From Candidatus Aminicenantota bacterium (GTDB taxonomy: Bacteria; Acidobacteriota; Aminicenantia; UBA2199): DNA of 64,000 bases. Under the pieces are notes generated by a model that made no database searches, was not told the origin of the DNA, and saw nothing but the letters and a program-made list of their open reading frames with translations. Location of the stretch: NCBI GenBank assembly GCA_026393835.1, contig JAPKZK010000138.1, positions 62,001 to 126,000 of the forward strand. The letters are read 5' to 3'. Made by a program: the position numbers and the translations under genes. This document shows, one piece after another, positions 36,251 to 45,627 of this stretch (position 1 is the first letter of the stretch; each line of letters starts with the position of its first letter).

Positions 36251-36279
36251 ATTATACACTATTTTTCATAATAATTTAA
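36251..36279 (-). promoter_or_regulatory. Probable promoter of the lanthipeptide modification unit
   Basis: TATAAT (36256-36251) with TTAAAT at 36279-36274, 17-base spacing. The RNA start would be near 36244, about 47 bases before the ATG at 36197. Confidence 0.5.
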
Positions 36280-36280
36280 G

Positions 36281-36307
36281 CCCCGCGACGCGGGGGTCCT
36301 ATTGGAT
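36281..36307 (+). repeat. Double-hairpin interspersed repeat, copy 2 (diverged)
   Basis: CCCCGCG-A-CGCGGGG, a perfect 7-bp hairpin (36281-36295), followed by GTCCTATTGGAT (36296-36307), a diverged form of the GTCC...GGAC half. It lies between two minus-strand units and may terminate the upstream one. Confidence 0.6.
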
Positions 36308-36370
36308 CATTAGGCGCCGATTTTGCCCGGAGCCGCTAAAGACCCGGATATCAGGTTGAGGAACAAAATT

Positions 36371-36523
36371 TTAGATACTTTTGGCCTCCCCACAGATCGC
36401 CTTTGCGGTGATGTTTATTATTGTACCGGCGGCCAGTCGTTCCATTAAGGTGAGGAAATATTCTTTTTCCTTTTCAACCTTCCTTGCCCTGAGCTTTTGC
36501 ATGAACCAGTGGATTGGGCTCAC
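36371..36523 (-). CDS. Small hypothetical ORF
   Basis: 50 codons from GTG 36523, or 43 from ATG 36502, in a different frame from the gene upstream and 13 bases after it. It reads with protein-like composition (EKEYFLTLMERLAAGTIINI). It could be a real coupled gene or a fragment of a larger one. No ribosome site is clear. Confidence 0.28.
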   Translation of the reverse strand: MSPIHWFMQKLRARKVEKEKEYFLTLMERLAAGTIINITAKAICGEAKSI

Positions 36524-36536
36524 CCTGTATTCCGTT

Positions 36537-37262
36537 TTAACGGTTTAAATATATTGCAGTTGTTTCTGCCGGTTCTTTGGCCGCTTTTGCTCTTTTGTAA
36601 CCTTCGGATAAAACCAGGATACCGCATTTTTCAAGGAATTGGGGGTGGTCTTTGAAGGCTATTCTACAGACGCTGATTAATTTTTTCATCCAGGTTTCCA
36701 GTTCTCTCAGGGCATGGTCGCGTTTCCGGATGGATTCTTCCGCGTCGCCTTTCAGCCTGAAGTATTTTGCTTTTGTATTTTCGACGGTGGTGACATTATT
36801 CAGGGCTGCTTCAATTCTTTCCCTGGTTAAATTGTAAATGGATATCCTGGAAATAGTGCTGTCGCTTTTTAGAACATAATGATAGTATTCTTTGGCTTTT
36901 TTGAGCCAGGTCAATCTTCCTCTATCTTTTATTGCATCGTTTGCCAGCGCCCTCAAGGGATTATCTTCGGTGCTGTCATATTCCAGGTCAATCAATTTTG
37001 CATAATCTTTAAATTCTATTCGTGCGGCTTTGGAGAGTGATTGAAATTCCTTCCCGGTGTTAAGAAGTTCCCCATGAATGAGTATCTGGCGGCTCTCTAA
37101 TTCCACGGCTATGGTGTGGACGTTAAGGCCGGTTTCGATAGTGCTGCCGTCGTAATTGAAAGCCGTCAGCAAATTAATGGTTTCTATATCATCCTTAATG
37201 CCCTTCAATACGATCAAGGAATTCTCCATAAAGAATGGTATATTGTGACCAAGATATTTCAT
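36537..37262 (-). CDS. All-helical protein of the second repeat-array locus
   Basis: 241 residues, paralogue of the 6866-7597 protein (shared RxxWLKKAKEYYHYVL-like centre and EGYKRAK end). The N-terminal 45 residues differ. Predicted helical from about 60. Its ATG overlaps the end of the array ORF (TAATG at 37264-37260) and AAGGAGATCA gives the ribosome site. As at the first locus, a 21-bp array and its own promoter lie upstream. Function unknown. Confidence 0.8.
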   Translation of the reverse strand: MKYLGHNIPFFMENSLIVLKGIKDDIETINLLTAFNYDGSTIETGLNVHTIAVELESRQILIHGELLNTGKEFQSLSKAARIEFKDYAKLIDLEYDSTEDNPLRALANDAIKDRGRLTWLKKAKEYYHYVLKSDSTISRISIYNLTRERIEAALNNVTTVENTKAKYFRLKGDAEESIRKRDHALRELETWMKKLISVCRIAFKDHPQFLEKCGILVLSEGYKRAKAAKEPAETTAIYLNR

Positions 37263-37996
37263 TATGATCTCCTTTGCATGGCGTCTATTTTTATAATTTT
37301 CATTCGATTTGTTTTTTGCATATGCCTGGATTTCTCAAATAATAGCCTTGTTGCTATGCGCACGGGGTTGGGGCGTACGTGCAATGGGGCAGGGCACAAT
37401 TGCAAGTGGTCGGGGCGAATCCGCAAGATGTCGGGGCGCACTTGCAAGCTGTTAGGGCGTAATTGCAATTGATCGGGGCGCATTTGCAAGTTGGTGGGGT
37501 GCACCCGCAAGTGGGCGGGGCACATGCGCAATTGGTTAGGGCGTAATTGCAAGGGATCAGGGCGCATTCGCAATAGCTCAGGGCGCAGTTGCAATGTGGC
37601 GGGGCGTACGCGCATTGTGTCAGGGCGTAATCGCAAGCTGTCCGGGCGTATTTGCGACTTGGCGGGGCGCACTAGCAATGGGTCAGCGCGCACCTGCAAG
37701 AGCTCAGGGCGTAATTGCAAGCGGTCGGGGCGCATCCGCAAGTGGTTAGGGCGTAATTGCAAGTAGTCGGGGCGCATCTGCATGAGGTGTGGGCGTCTTT
37801 GCATGCCCCAGGGTGTACCGGGAATTTGCTTAGAAAGTTTTTGCGCTATCTCCATTCTCTTCTGCAATCGGTCGTTTCTTAAGATAATCCCATAGAGTTG
37901 ACCGGTTATTGGATGCAGATGGGGCTGGAATAGGCCGGGTTGTTTTTCCCGGCGGTTAGAGCCAACAGACAATTCATATAATCTATCCGGCGCCAT
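37262..37996 (-). CDS. Heptad-repeat ORF of the second array locus
   Basis: 244 codons. The first 70 residues (MAPDRLYELSVGSNRREKQ onwards) look like ordinary protein; the rest is a seven-residue repeat such as LQLRPNH, LRMRPDR, LQLRPEL read from the 21-bp array. The stop is coupled to the next gene (TAATG). The promoter at 38033-38005 would put the RNA start within a few bases of the ATG (leaderless). Stronger candidate for a real protein than the ORF at locus A, because its N-terminus is not repetitive. Confidence 0.5.
   Translation of the reverse strand: MAPDRLYELSVGSNRREKQPGLFQPHLHPITGQLYGIILRNDRLQKRMEIAQKLSKQIPGTPWGMQRRPHLMQMRPDYLQLRPNHLRMRPDRLQLRPELLQVRADPLLVRPAKSQIRPDSLRLRPDTMRVRPATLQLRPELLRMRPDPLQLRPNQLRMCPAHLRVHPTNLQMRPDQLQLRPNSLQVRPDILRIRPDHLQLCPAPLHVRPNPVRIATRLLFEKSRHMQKTNRMKIIKIDAMQRRS
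37371..37811 (-). repeat. 21-bp tandem array C (21 units)
   Basis: GGGCG on the plus strand recurs at every 21st base from 37371 to 37791 (e.g. 37371, 37392, 37413, 37434 ... 37770, 37791), with one or two mismatched units and no slip. The typical unit reads GGGCGTAATTGCAAG plus six variable bases. The sequence is unrelated to arrays A, B and D, yet has the same period. Confidence 0.93.
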
Positions 37997-38004
37997 GAGG
38001 GTTA

Positions 38005-38033
38005 AGTCTATCTCAAATCGAATTTTTTGTCAA
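38005..38033 (-). promoter_or_regulatory. Promoter of the array C locus
   Basis: TTGACA (38033-38028), 17 bases, TAGACT (38010-38005). The RNA would start at about 37998, next to the ATG at 37996. Confidence 0.55.
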
Positions 38034-38410
38034 AGGGTTGGGGAAAGATAGAATGATGAATGATGAATGATGAATGTTTATAGGAAAATCCGAAATTCGA
38101 AATCGCGACACTTGAAATTCGAAACAAATTCAAATGACCAAATAATAAATGACCAAAACTGTAAATCAGAAGCAGGATAAAAGGAACGCGGAAGAGCGGA
38201 AAAAGAAGAAAAAAACTTGGTGACCTGGTGCCTTGGTGGCAAAGTTTTTGAAGCGAGGAAGAGCGGAAGAGCGGAAGGCCAAATCACAATTTACAAACCA
38301 CAAATGACAAACAAATTCAATATTGCGACACGTAAATGTTTAAAATTCAAAACAAAAGCCGGGCGGACTGCCGATGGAATAGCGAATAGCGAATAGGGAA
38401 CAGGAAAAAA
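38034..38410. other. Intergenic region of low-complexity repeats
   Basis: 377 bases without a gene. It holds GATGAAT heptamers (38051-38075), several AATTCGAAAC/CAAATGACCA-type words shared with 44200-44390, and short purine runs. The region would not code for protein. Confidence 0.5.
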
Positions 38411-39124
38411 TTAGTTCCAATCGACATGTCCCAATATGACCCGGTTTAACTCTTCTTTATATTTTCGCCACTGGGGCATATACCGGTCCATATAGGCGAT
38501 AAACCTGTCATTGTGCCGCCGCTCCAATAGATGCACCATCTCATGCACCAGGATGTACCGGATACAATGGGTGGGCTTTTTGGCCAACTCAAGATTAATC
38601 CAGATCCGCCCCTCCCTCACATTACAACTCCCCCATTTGGTTTTCATTGCCTTGATCCCCCACGATGATACTTCTACCCCGGTAATGGGCTGCCATTCTT
38701 CCAACAGCCCGGGTATTTGCTCTTTCAAGCGGTTTCGATACCATTGGTTCATGACCTGTTGGCGTTTTTCTCTTGAACTGCCAGCGGGAACGTACAGGTA
38801 GATGTATTTTTTGCCGCGGATTTCGACGCGGGAAGGGGGAGGGGCGGTGATGACTTTTAATATATACCGCTTGCCATTGTAATAATGGCTTTCGCCGGAA
38901 ACATATTCACGCTTTGCCTGGCGCTCCTGCTGCCGGAACCGGACCTGCTGCTTTTTGATCCAGGTTAGTTTTGATATAGCAAATAACCGGACGGCGTCGT
39001 CATCGATGCGCATGGGCGCGGCGATGCGCACCCGCCCATTGGGCGGATATACGCCGAGATGCAAATTCTTTATATCTTTGCGTACTACCTCGACGGCGAT
39101 TTCGCCTATGGTTAGTTGGGGCAT
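38411..39124 (-). CDS. YgjP-like (DUF45) metallopeptidase
   Basis: 237 residues. Zinc-protease motif VHEMVHLLERRHND (HExxH near 190, with a third ligand His) and the N-terminal DUF45 opening. It starts 2 bases after the HsdR stop, so it is in the restriction-modification unit. DUF45 genes are often found beside hsdR; the link to restriction is unproven. Confidence 0.88.
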   Translation of the reverse strand: MPQLTIGEIAVEVVRKDIKNLHLGVYPPNGRVRIAAPMRIDDDAVRLFAISKLTWIKKQQVRFRQQERQAKREYVSGESHYYNGKRYILKVITAPPPSRVEIRGKKYIYLYVPAGSSREKRQQVMNQWYRNRLKEQIPGLLEEWQPITGVEVSSWGIKAMKTKWGSCNVREGRIWINLELAKKPTHCIRYILVHEMVHLLERRHNDRFIAYMDRYMPQWRKYKEELNRVILGHVDWN

Positions 39125-39125
39125 T

Positions 39126-42100
39126 TTAATACTCTTTCTGTTCTTTGATTAATTGGAAAATTCGCTCCACCTGGGCGTCGTCATCGGGGATGTGCTTTCG
39201 TACGGCGCTTTTTACTTCGCGTTCCCGGATGATATGGCCGCGCCAGGAATCTTTTTTGGTGGCCAGTATTTCTTTATGGATGGCCACGGCCAGCGCTTCA
39301 TCCTGGTTCAAATTGTCGTACAATGCGCGTTTGGCATTGGTATCCAGGCTTTTGGGATATGCAAAGGAGGCGGCGGGATTCTTCACCTGACGGCATAGTT
39401 CGACTATGGAAGCGAGGTACTCTGCATAACTCCTGGTCTGGGCCTTGCGCTCACGGATGATTTCGTCCAGCAGCCTGGACATTTTTTCATAGTATTTGGG
39501 GTTGGTGGGGGTTTCTTCGGTGATCAGGCGGCGGACATTGTTTTCAATGGTTTCGGCGATTGCGTCTTCATTGGCCGCGATGCCGGGGGGGAGGGCGGTG
39601 AGGGCGCCGGCGCCGTTTTCGACGATCAAATCGATGAGGGTCAGTTTTTCGAAGGCGGATATGGTCCGGCTTTCATGGGCGTCGATATAGGTATCGATTA
39701 GATGACGCATGTCGGATTCATAGCTTCTTAAATCGATATAATCGCCGCTGTTGCATTGTACTTGCCTACGCAGGTTGTCATAATAGGCGACCTCCCCGGC
39801 GATTTTTTTTGTTTCCTGGGGGGTATACCCGGCTTCTTGCATTTCATTGGCGATATTGGCATGAGACCGGATGAGGGCAGCGGTGTATTTGTATAATTCG
39901 AGGCGTTTGGGTTTGTTTTTTTCCAGTTGCTCTTGATTGCCGGGTTCACGGGCGCAAAAATAATGGAAATAATCGTTGGGCTTCTGTGGCGGGGCTACGG
40001 GTTCGCATAGGTGGTGGATGGCTTCCAGCGCCTGGTCTAAACGTTCTTTGCATTTTTGCAGCCGGTTGCTGAGTAGGCCCAGGATATCGGCATTCTCGTA
40101 GCGGGTAAACGCGCCGGCGGTGTAATCTTTGATGGATTTTTCCAGGTTGAGGAACAGGTCTTTGTAATCGATGATATAGCCGAATTCCTTATCGTCGCCA
40201 TCAAGGCGGTTGACCCGGCAAATGGCTTGAAAGAGCCCGTGATCCTGCATGCTTTTATCGATGTATAAATATGTGGCGGGGGGCGCATCGAAACCGGTAA
40301 GCAGCATGTCTACGACGATGAGTAATTTCATTTGCGCGGGTTCTTGTATGAATTTTTTTTTGACTTCATCCTGGAATTTTTCCGGGTCTTTCCCTTTGAG
40401 CATTTCCCGGTAAATCTTGTATTTCATAAGATGATGGCCTGGGGATTCTTCGCCGGTGCTTTGGCCTTTGATGTATTGGATGGTGGGAGAAAAGGAGGTA
40501 ACGATGGCGCATTTTTTAAAGCCCCTGCTTTGAAAGAGTTCATAGTATTTGCAGGCTTCATAGATGCTGCCGGACACCAGTAGGGCGTTTCCCCGGCCGT
40601 TTTGCAGGCGGTCTTTGGTCTCCATGTCCAGTTGGATGTCGTTGACGATTCGCTCCAGCCTGGATTTTGAACTGAGTACGCTTTTCATGGTGCCCCATTT
40701 TTGTTTGAGGCGGGCGGAGGCGTATTGGGTTAATCCTTTTGTTTTGGCTTCGAACCACTGGTCGATTTTTTCGGGGGAGGAGATATCCTGGTCGATGTCG
40801 CGGGCTTCGTAGAGTAAGTCCAGGATGACTTTGTCCCGGACGGCATCGTCGAATTTGTAGGTGTGGATATATTTGCCGAATAATTCCAGGGTTGTTTGTT
40901 TATCTTCTTTGAGTAATGGGGTGCCGGTAAAGCCGATAAATAGGGCAGTGGGGAGGATTTGTTTCATGGCTTTGTGGAGTTTCCCGGATTGGCTGCGGTG
41001 GCATTCATCGATATAGACGATGAGGTGGCCTTTGGCCTTGAAATTTTTGGGCAGGCTGTTTTTGAGTTCGTCGATATAGTCGTCGTAATCGTCGCCGCCG
41101 GTTGCTGTTTTTTTCCCGCCGAATTTGTGGATCAGGGAACAGATGAGGCGCGGGGCGGCGGCGTTTAGTTTCTCGATTAAATCTTTCCCGCTGCGGGTGC
41201 GGTAGATTTCTTCACTGACGCCGAGGAATACGTTTTCGATTTGTTTATCCAGTTCGTCGCGGTCGGTAATGATAAGGACCCGCGCATCCGGGATGTTTTC
41301 ATTGATCCATTGGGTAAGCCAGACCATGACCAGGCTTTTGCCGCTGCCCTGGGTATGCCAGATTATGCCGCCTTCTCGTTTGCGCAGGCTTTCCCGGGCG
41401 GCTTTCACGCCGAAGTATTGATGGGGGCGGCACAGTTTTTTTCTGCCGCTGTCGAAACATATGAAATCATGGATCAGTTCCAGCAGGCGATTTTTCTCGC
41501 AAAGTTGGATAATGTGCTTGTCCAGGATGTTTTCAATGGGACTGGTTTCTTTCCAGGCGAGGTAGGATTTATCAGGGGTTTCGATGGTTCCGTAGCGGAT
41601 GCCTTCGGAGTCGGTGCCGGCCATGATTAATTGGATGGTTGAGAAGAAGTGGCTGATAAAGATGTCTTGTTGATTATCCAGGTTTTGGCGGATGGCTTCG
41701 CCGACGGGGAGCGTACTGCGTTTGAGTTCCAATACGGCGACGGCAATGCCGTTGACATAGAGGACGATATCGGGGCGCTTTTCATACTGGCCGCTGACAG
41801 TGACTTCTTCGGCAATGGCGAAATCGTTATTCAGGGGGTTTTGCCAATCGATAAAATGGATGGCTTGTTTATTTTCGCCGATGTTTTCTTTGGCGCTGAC
41901 GCCGTAGCGCAGGAGGTCATAAACGGCTTTATTGGTTTCGTACAGTTTTCCGTCGCCGGGTTTAGCGGCTGTTTTGGTGAGTTCGAATATGGCTTTCCTG
42001 GTGAGTTCGGGGGAGCAGCCTTTTTTGGTTAGATATTCTTGTAAAATAGCGGTTTCGATATTGCGGTTGTTTTCTCTCTGGCTCCAGTTGCCCAGGCAGC

Positions 42101-42203
42101 GGTAGCCCAGTTGTTGTTGAAAAAGGGTGATGATTCGGTCCTGTGTTTTACGTTCGATTTGCCCGACGTCTGTCATATTCGCCTCGTTTTGTCGGTTTGT
42201 CAT
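39126..42203 (-). CDS. hsdR: Type I restriction endonuclease subunit R
   Basis: 1025 residues. N-terminal nuclease region with RPDIVLYVNGIAVAVLELKR (PD-(D/E)XK: Asp, Glu-x-Lys), Walker A HTQGSGKSLV (about 290), DECHRS box (about 405), FTGTPLL, and a helicase C-terminal domain. It cleaves unmethylated DNA after translocation. It overlaps the upstream nucleotidyltransferase gene by 4 bases (ATGA), so the genes are coupled. Confidence 0.95.
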   Translation of the reverse strand: MTNRQNEANMTDVGQIERKTQDRIITLFQQQLGYRCLGNWSQRENNRNIETAILQEYLTKKGCSPELTRKAIFELTKTAAKPGDGKLYETNKAVYDLLRYGVSAKENIGENKQAIHFIDWQNPLNNDFAIAEEVTVSGQYEKRPDIVLYVNGIAVAVLELKRSTLPVGEAIRQNLDNQQDIFISHFFSTIQLIMAGTDSEGIRYGTIETPDKSYLAWKETSPIENILDKHIIQLCEKNRLLELIHDFICFDSGRKKLCRPHQYFGVKAARESLRKREGGIIWHTQGSGKSLVMVWLTQWINENIPDARVLIITDRDELDKQIENVFLGVSEEIYRTRSGKDLIEKLNAAAPRLICSLIHKFGGKKTATGGDDYDDYIDELKNSLPKNFKAKGHLIVYIDECHRSQSGKLHKAMKQILPTALFIGFTGTPLLKEDKQTTLELFGKYIHTYKFDDAVRDKVILDLLYEARDIDQDISSPEKIDQWFEAKTKGLTQYASARLKQKWGTMKSVLSSKSRLERIVNDIQLDMETKDRLQNGRGNALLVSGSIYEACKYYELFQSRGFKKCAIVTSFSPTIQYIKGQSTGEESPGHHLMKYKIYREMLKGKDPEKFQDEVKKKFIQEPAQMKLLIVVDMLLTGFDAPPATYLYIDKSMQDHGLFQAICRVNRLDGDDKEFGYIIDYKDLFLNLEKSIKDYTAGAFTRYENADILGLLSNRLQKCKERLDQALEAIHHLCEPVAPPQKPNDYFHYFCAREPGNQEQLEKNKPKRLELYKYTAALIRSHANIANEMQEAGYTPQETKKIAGEVAYYDNLRRQVQCNSGDYIDLRSYESDMRHLIDTYIDAHESRTISAFEKLTLIDLIVENGAGALTALPPGIAANEDAIAETIENNVRRLITEETPTNPKYYEKMSRLLDEIIRERKAQTRSYAEYLASIVELCRQVKNPAASFAYPKSLDTNAKRALYDNLNQDEALAVAIHKEILATKKDSWRGHIIREREVKSAVRKHIPDDDAQVERIFQLIKEQKEY

Positions 42204-42493
42204 CCTGTGGCCATAAATGTCTTGATTCTATTCACAAATTTTTTCCTATCGATCAAGATATCATATTTTAACTCCATTTCATAAATGATATCCAGCACTT
42301 CATTTTCCTTTTCCCAGTCGGGTTCTCTTGTAAATAAAACAACGACATCAAAATCCGATTCGGATGAAAAATCTCCCCGATTCCTGGAGCCAAAAAATGT
42401 TGTGCCTTTAAAATCAATATACTTCTTTTTTAGGATTTCATTTAACTCGCGGATAATTTTTTCAAAATTTTTCGCGGTGCTTATTTTTCCCAT
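42200..42493 (-). CDS. MNT-type nucleotidyltransferase
   Basis: 97 residues. GSRNRGDFSSESDFDVVVLF is the minimal nucleotidyltransferase signature (GSR...SDFDVVV). Such proteins act as antitoxins that modify HEPN toxins, or as regulators; no HEPN partner is seen beside it. It is coupled to hsdR by an ATGA overlap, an unusual position in a restriction-modification operon. Confidence 0.88.
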   Translation of the reverse strand: MGKISTAKNFEKIIRELNEILKKKYIDFKGTTFFGSRNRGDFSSESDFDVVVLFTREPDWEKENEVLDIIYEMELKYDILIDRKKFVNRIKTFMATG

Positions 42494-42654
42494 ACAGTAT
42501 CACCTCTTTTGTTAATTTACCAGAAATGGGAAAGGATGTCAAGCTTTTCGGCTCTTTTTCCCAGCGGATACCCGGACCAGGAAACGGCGAAACGCAACCT
42601 GGAAGGGATAAGGAAAAAATAGAAGTGAAGAAGAGAAGAGGAGAAGAAGAGTTG

Positions 42655-42684
42655 TGTAGAGACGTTGCGCGCAACGTCTCTACA
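42655..42684. repeat. 30-bp perfect palindrome
   Basis: TGTAGAGACGTTGCG and its exact reverse complement, 15-bp arms without loop. It contains the stop codon of the nuclease-domain gene and probably acts as its terminator. The sequence resembles a widespread intergenic palindrome seen in several bacterial phyla (from memory). Confidence 0.85.
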
Positions 42685-44123
42685 GGGGGCGTCCTATGGC
42701 AATGATGAAACCGGTCACTTTCTTGTCGCCAACCTGGTAATATTCCGGTTTACACGCGGTTCCTACACGTTTCTGGGCATCGAATACCACAAGATAGCCC
42801 TCAGTGACGCTCTCCGACGGCAAATATTTCCCTGATACCTGGGTTATCCCTTCTTCCAGTATCACGTTTAATTCATCATACCGGTTCACTTTGGTTTCTA
42901 TAATGTACTTCTTGCCTTTATAGGATAAAAAGATATCCATTCTTCCCAACCCGCTGGGAACTAAGCGTGTAGCTGTGCATTTTTATTTCCCGGGACGCCT
43001 CAGCTTCCTCAAAAAATGTTTTAAGATGAATTGTTTTATATATGTTATTGGCGACAACGGCTTTCCCGTCGCAGTCTTTTATCAAACCATACTGTTCCAA
43101 CCAGGATTGGACTTCATTGTAAGCCCTATATTCGACGTTATCGAACACAATCTCTACAAAGGTTTCTTTGTACAGTTTGGCTTTCTCATAGAGGTTATCG
43201 AAGTGGGCGTTTTTTTCTTTCAGCAGGAGTCGGAGGGCTTTTTCCACATCATTTTCATCGATGGGATCAACGGTTCCTGGTTTGACATCGACAGTCAAAA
43301 TTGCGCCCAATCGATTCACCAGCCAGGGTTGACCGGCGGTTTCTTCATAGACTTTTTTTACGGCTGTTTCGGTAAAGGGTTGATTGGTTTCTTCGCTGTA
43401 TTGGCTATAGAGGTCCCGGACGTTTTTTAAAGAAAACGGGGGAAGATTAATGTGATCTGCAATGTTGAACGGCGATACCCCGCCCACCACCAGTTTGGTT
43501 ATATTCCGAATCCCGATAAGACCGACGGAATAAAGGGCTTTTTGTTTTACATCTTTATATGCCTGGTATAAATCCCTTAAGGATGAAAGAAAATTCTCCA
43601 ATTCTATTAACGGGATGCCGTCGAACTCATCGATAAAAATGACTATTTTTTTGAATCGAAGTATATGGTTTAATTCCTCGAATAAAGTACCGAAGGAGAT
43701 GTGATCGGTGAGCTGATGGGTGTTCAAAAATTGTTTTACGGTTTCTGACTTTTCGCATCCTACTTCGTTTAGCCTGTCGATCAATTGTGAATACATGGTC
43801 CTTTGGACCAACTGGTAAAAGCGCGTTTTATCCAGGTCTTTATAGCGCTGGAAACTTATTAAGACAGCCACATAGGTGGGATCGCGGTGTAATTGGCGGC
43901 AGGTTTCTTTCAGGAAAGTTGTCTTGCCGCTCTGCCTGGGGGCAAAGATGGAAAAGTAACGGCCCAGGTCGATCATGGTTTGAATATCCTGTTTTTTAGT
44001 ATTGGTAACATTTTCCAGTTCAACATAATAAGACCCTTCCGGGTTTACTGTCCCCGAATCTTCAAAGAAACGTTTGGGTTTCCAGTACGGCTTATGGTTT
44101 AAATTTTCAGGTTTTTCATTCAT
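42680..44123 (-). pseudogene. AAA-like ATPase with PD-(D/E)XK C-terminus, frameshifted
   Basis: Frame 1 (44123-42918, 401 residues) has Walker A FAPRQSGKTTFLK and Walker B VIFIDEFDGIP but runs out at SYTLSSQRVGKNG. The nuclease part (42949-42680) reads on in another frame: PSGLGRMDIFLSYKGKKYI then ETKVNRYDELNVI. One base near 42950-42962 separates the two frames, so this is one gene broken by an indel or a sequencing error. The intact homologue layout is seen at 53807-55390. It sits inside the type I RM island between HsdS and the nucleotidyltransferase. Confidence 0.8.
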
Positions 44124-44382
44124 GGTTCAATGATATTGTATGGATCAAGAATTGTCAAGGGGCGGCATGAAAATAAATCATGCAAGCATGAAGCACGAAG
44201 CACGAAATTCGAAACAATATCAAAATCCAAATTTTCAAAATTCAAAACAAAAAACAAAAGCAGGACTTTACGGTGATCCCTTTCGTGTTTTTCGCGCCTT
44301 TCGCGGGCATTTGTTTTTGTTTTGGTCATTTATTTTTTGGTCATTGGGATTTGTTTCGAATTTCGAATTTCGAATTTCGGAT

Positions 44383-45627
44383 TTATTTCCTTAACTCTAG
44401 CCTGGTTTTGCCGGTGAGTAATTGGTGCATCATGCCGTTTTTGACGGCATTGTATTTAGCGCGTTTTTTCTCCAGTGCTTCAAGCTCGGCGTCCATATCG
44501 CTCAGTACCTGCGCAATGGCTTCCTGCTCAGGAAGAGGAGGAAGAGGGATTTGAAATGATTTTAAATTTTTATTGGTGATCTGATTTATTGTTGCCCCAA
44601 TGTTTTCATAGATTTGTTTTTTAATTAAATGTGTTTTAAATTGATGAAAAACGTATTGGAAGTATGGCGTTCGATAGACAGTCATAAAAGCACCAAATGT
44701 AATACCCACTGATTTTTTCTTGATTAATGCACATTTTCCAATAAGCTCTCTACTGCCATTTCTGACGCAAATAAGTATATCTCCTTCTTTTGTTACTAGT
44801 TTTTCTGGAACCTTAATATTCACATATACATTATCATCAAAAGCCAAACTTTCTTCAATAATATTTGAAGACCTTAAAACTAATAACCCGCTCTCCTTAA
44901 CATTTTCCGGTTTATATGTTAATCCGATTATACATTCTCCAATCTCTCCTAAAGTTTTCTCTTCCCACTTCCCTACAAACCCGGGCAGGCGTTTTTGACC
45001 GGTGAGGAGTTGCTGCATCGCGCCTTGTTTGATGTTTCGCTTTTTGACGATCAGTCGATCCAGTGCTGTAATCAGCGCATCCACATCACTGAGTCCCGAG
45101 GCGATGGCTTCCTGCTCAGGAAGCGGAGGAAGGGGGATAGTGAGCGATTTAATTTCCTTACAATTTATCGCAGGATAATTTGAGCCTATCAACAATGTAT
45201 TAATCTGTCTTTCGATTATATATCCAAACAAATGGTAATAAATATATTCTGCCTTGACTTCATTTTTATTACTTCTTATTACAGCAAATCCTGTTGAACA
45301 TATAAAATCTTTGACATCGTTTTTTATGAATAGATGCGATTTTAAATTTGGTCTAACTGTACCTAAAAGAACATCACTTTTCTGCACTTTTCTTCTCGCT
45401 CTTGATGGCGCAGAATCAAAAACACATTTCGTAGAGTTTTTTAATAATCCTTGCTGGACATCTTCTAACGAGACATATGTAAAAGAATAATTAGCGTTAG
45501 TATTGTTCATAAGATTATCAGTGTTAATCTCCGCAATCTCTCCAAGTTTTTTTGTTTCCCACTTTTCAGGAATAACTCCCACCTCTGTTTTTTTGTATCC
45601 GGCAGGTATGGAAGTCTCGTTTACCAT
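44383..45627 (-). CDS. hsdS: Type I restriction specificity subunit S
   Basis: 414 residues with two target-recognition domains, each beginning with a family-typical WETKKLGEIAEI or KWEEKTLGEIGE stretch and separated by the conserved helices LPPLPEQEAIASGLSDVDAL and LPPLPEQEAIAQVLSDMDAE. The target sequence cannot be predicted. The variable recognition parts are more AT-rich than the helices. It overlaps HsdM by 7 bases. Confidence 0.95.
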   Translation of the reverse strand: MVNETSIPAGYKKTEVGVIPEKWETKKLGEIAEINTDNLMNNTNANYSFTYVSLEDVQQGLLKNSTKCVFDSAPSRARRKVQKSDVLLGTVRPNLKSHLFIKNDVKDFICSTGFAVIRSNKNEVKAEYIYYHLFGYIIERQINTLLIGSNYPAINCKEIKSLTIPLPPLPEQEAIASGLSDVDALITALDRLIVKKRNIKQGAMQQLLTGQKRLPGFVGKWEEKTLGEIGECIIGLTYKPENVKESGLLVLRSSNIIEESLAFDDNVYVNIKVPEKLVTKEGDILICVRNGSRELIGKCALIKKKSVGITFGAFMTVYRTPYFQYVFHQFKTHLIKKQIYENIGATINQITNKNLKSFQIPLPPLPEQEAIAQVLSDMDAELEALEKKRAKYNAVKNGMMHQLLTGKTRLELRK

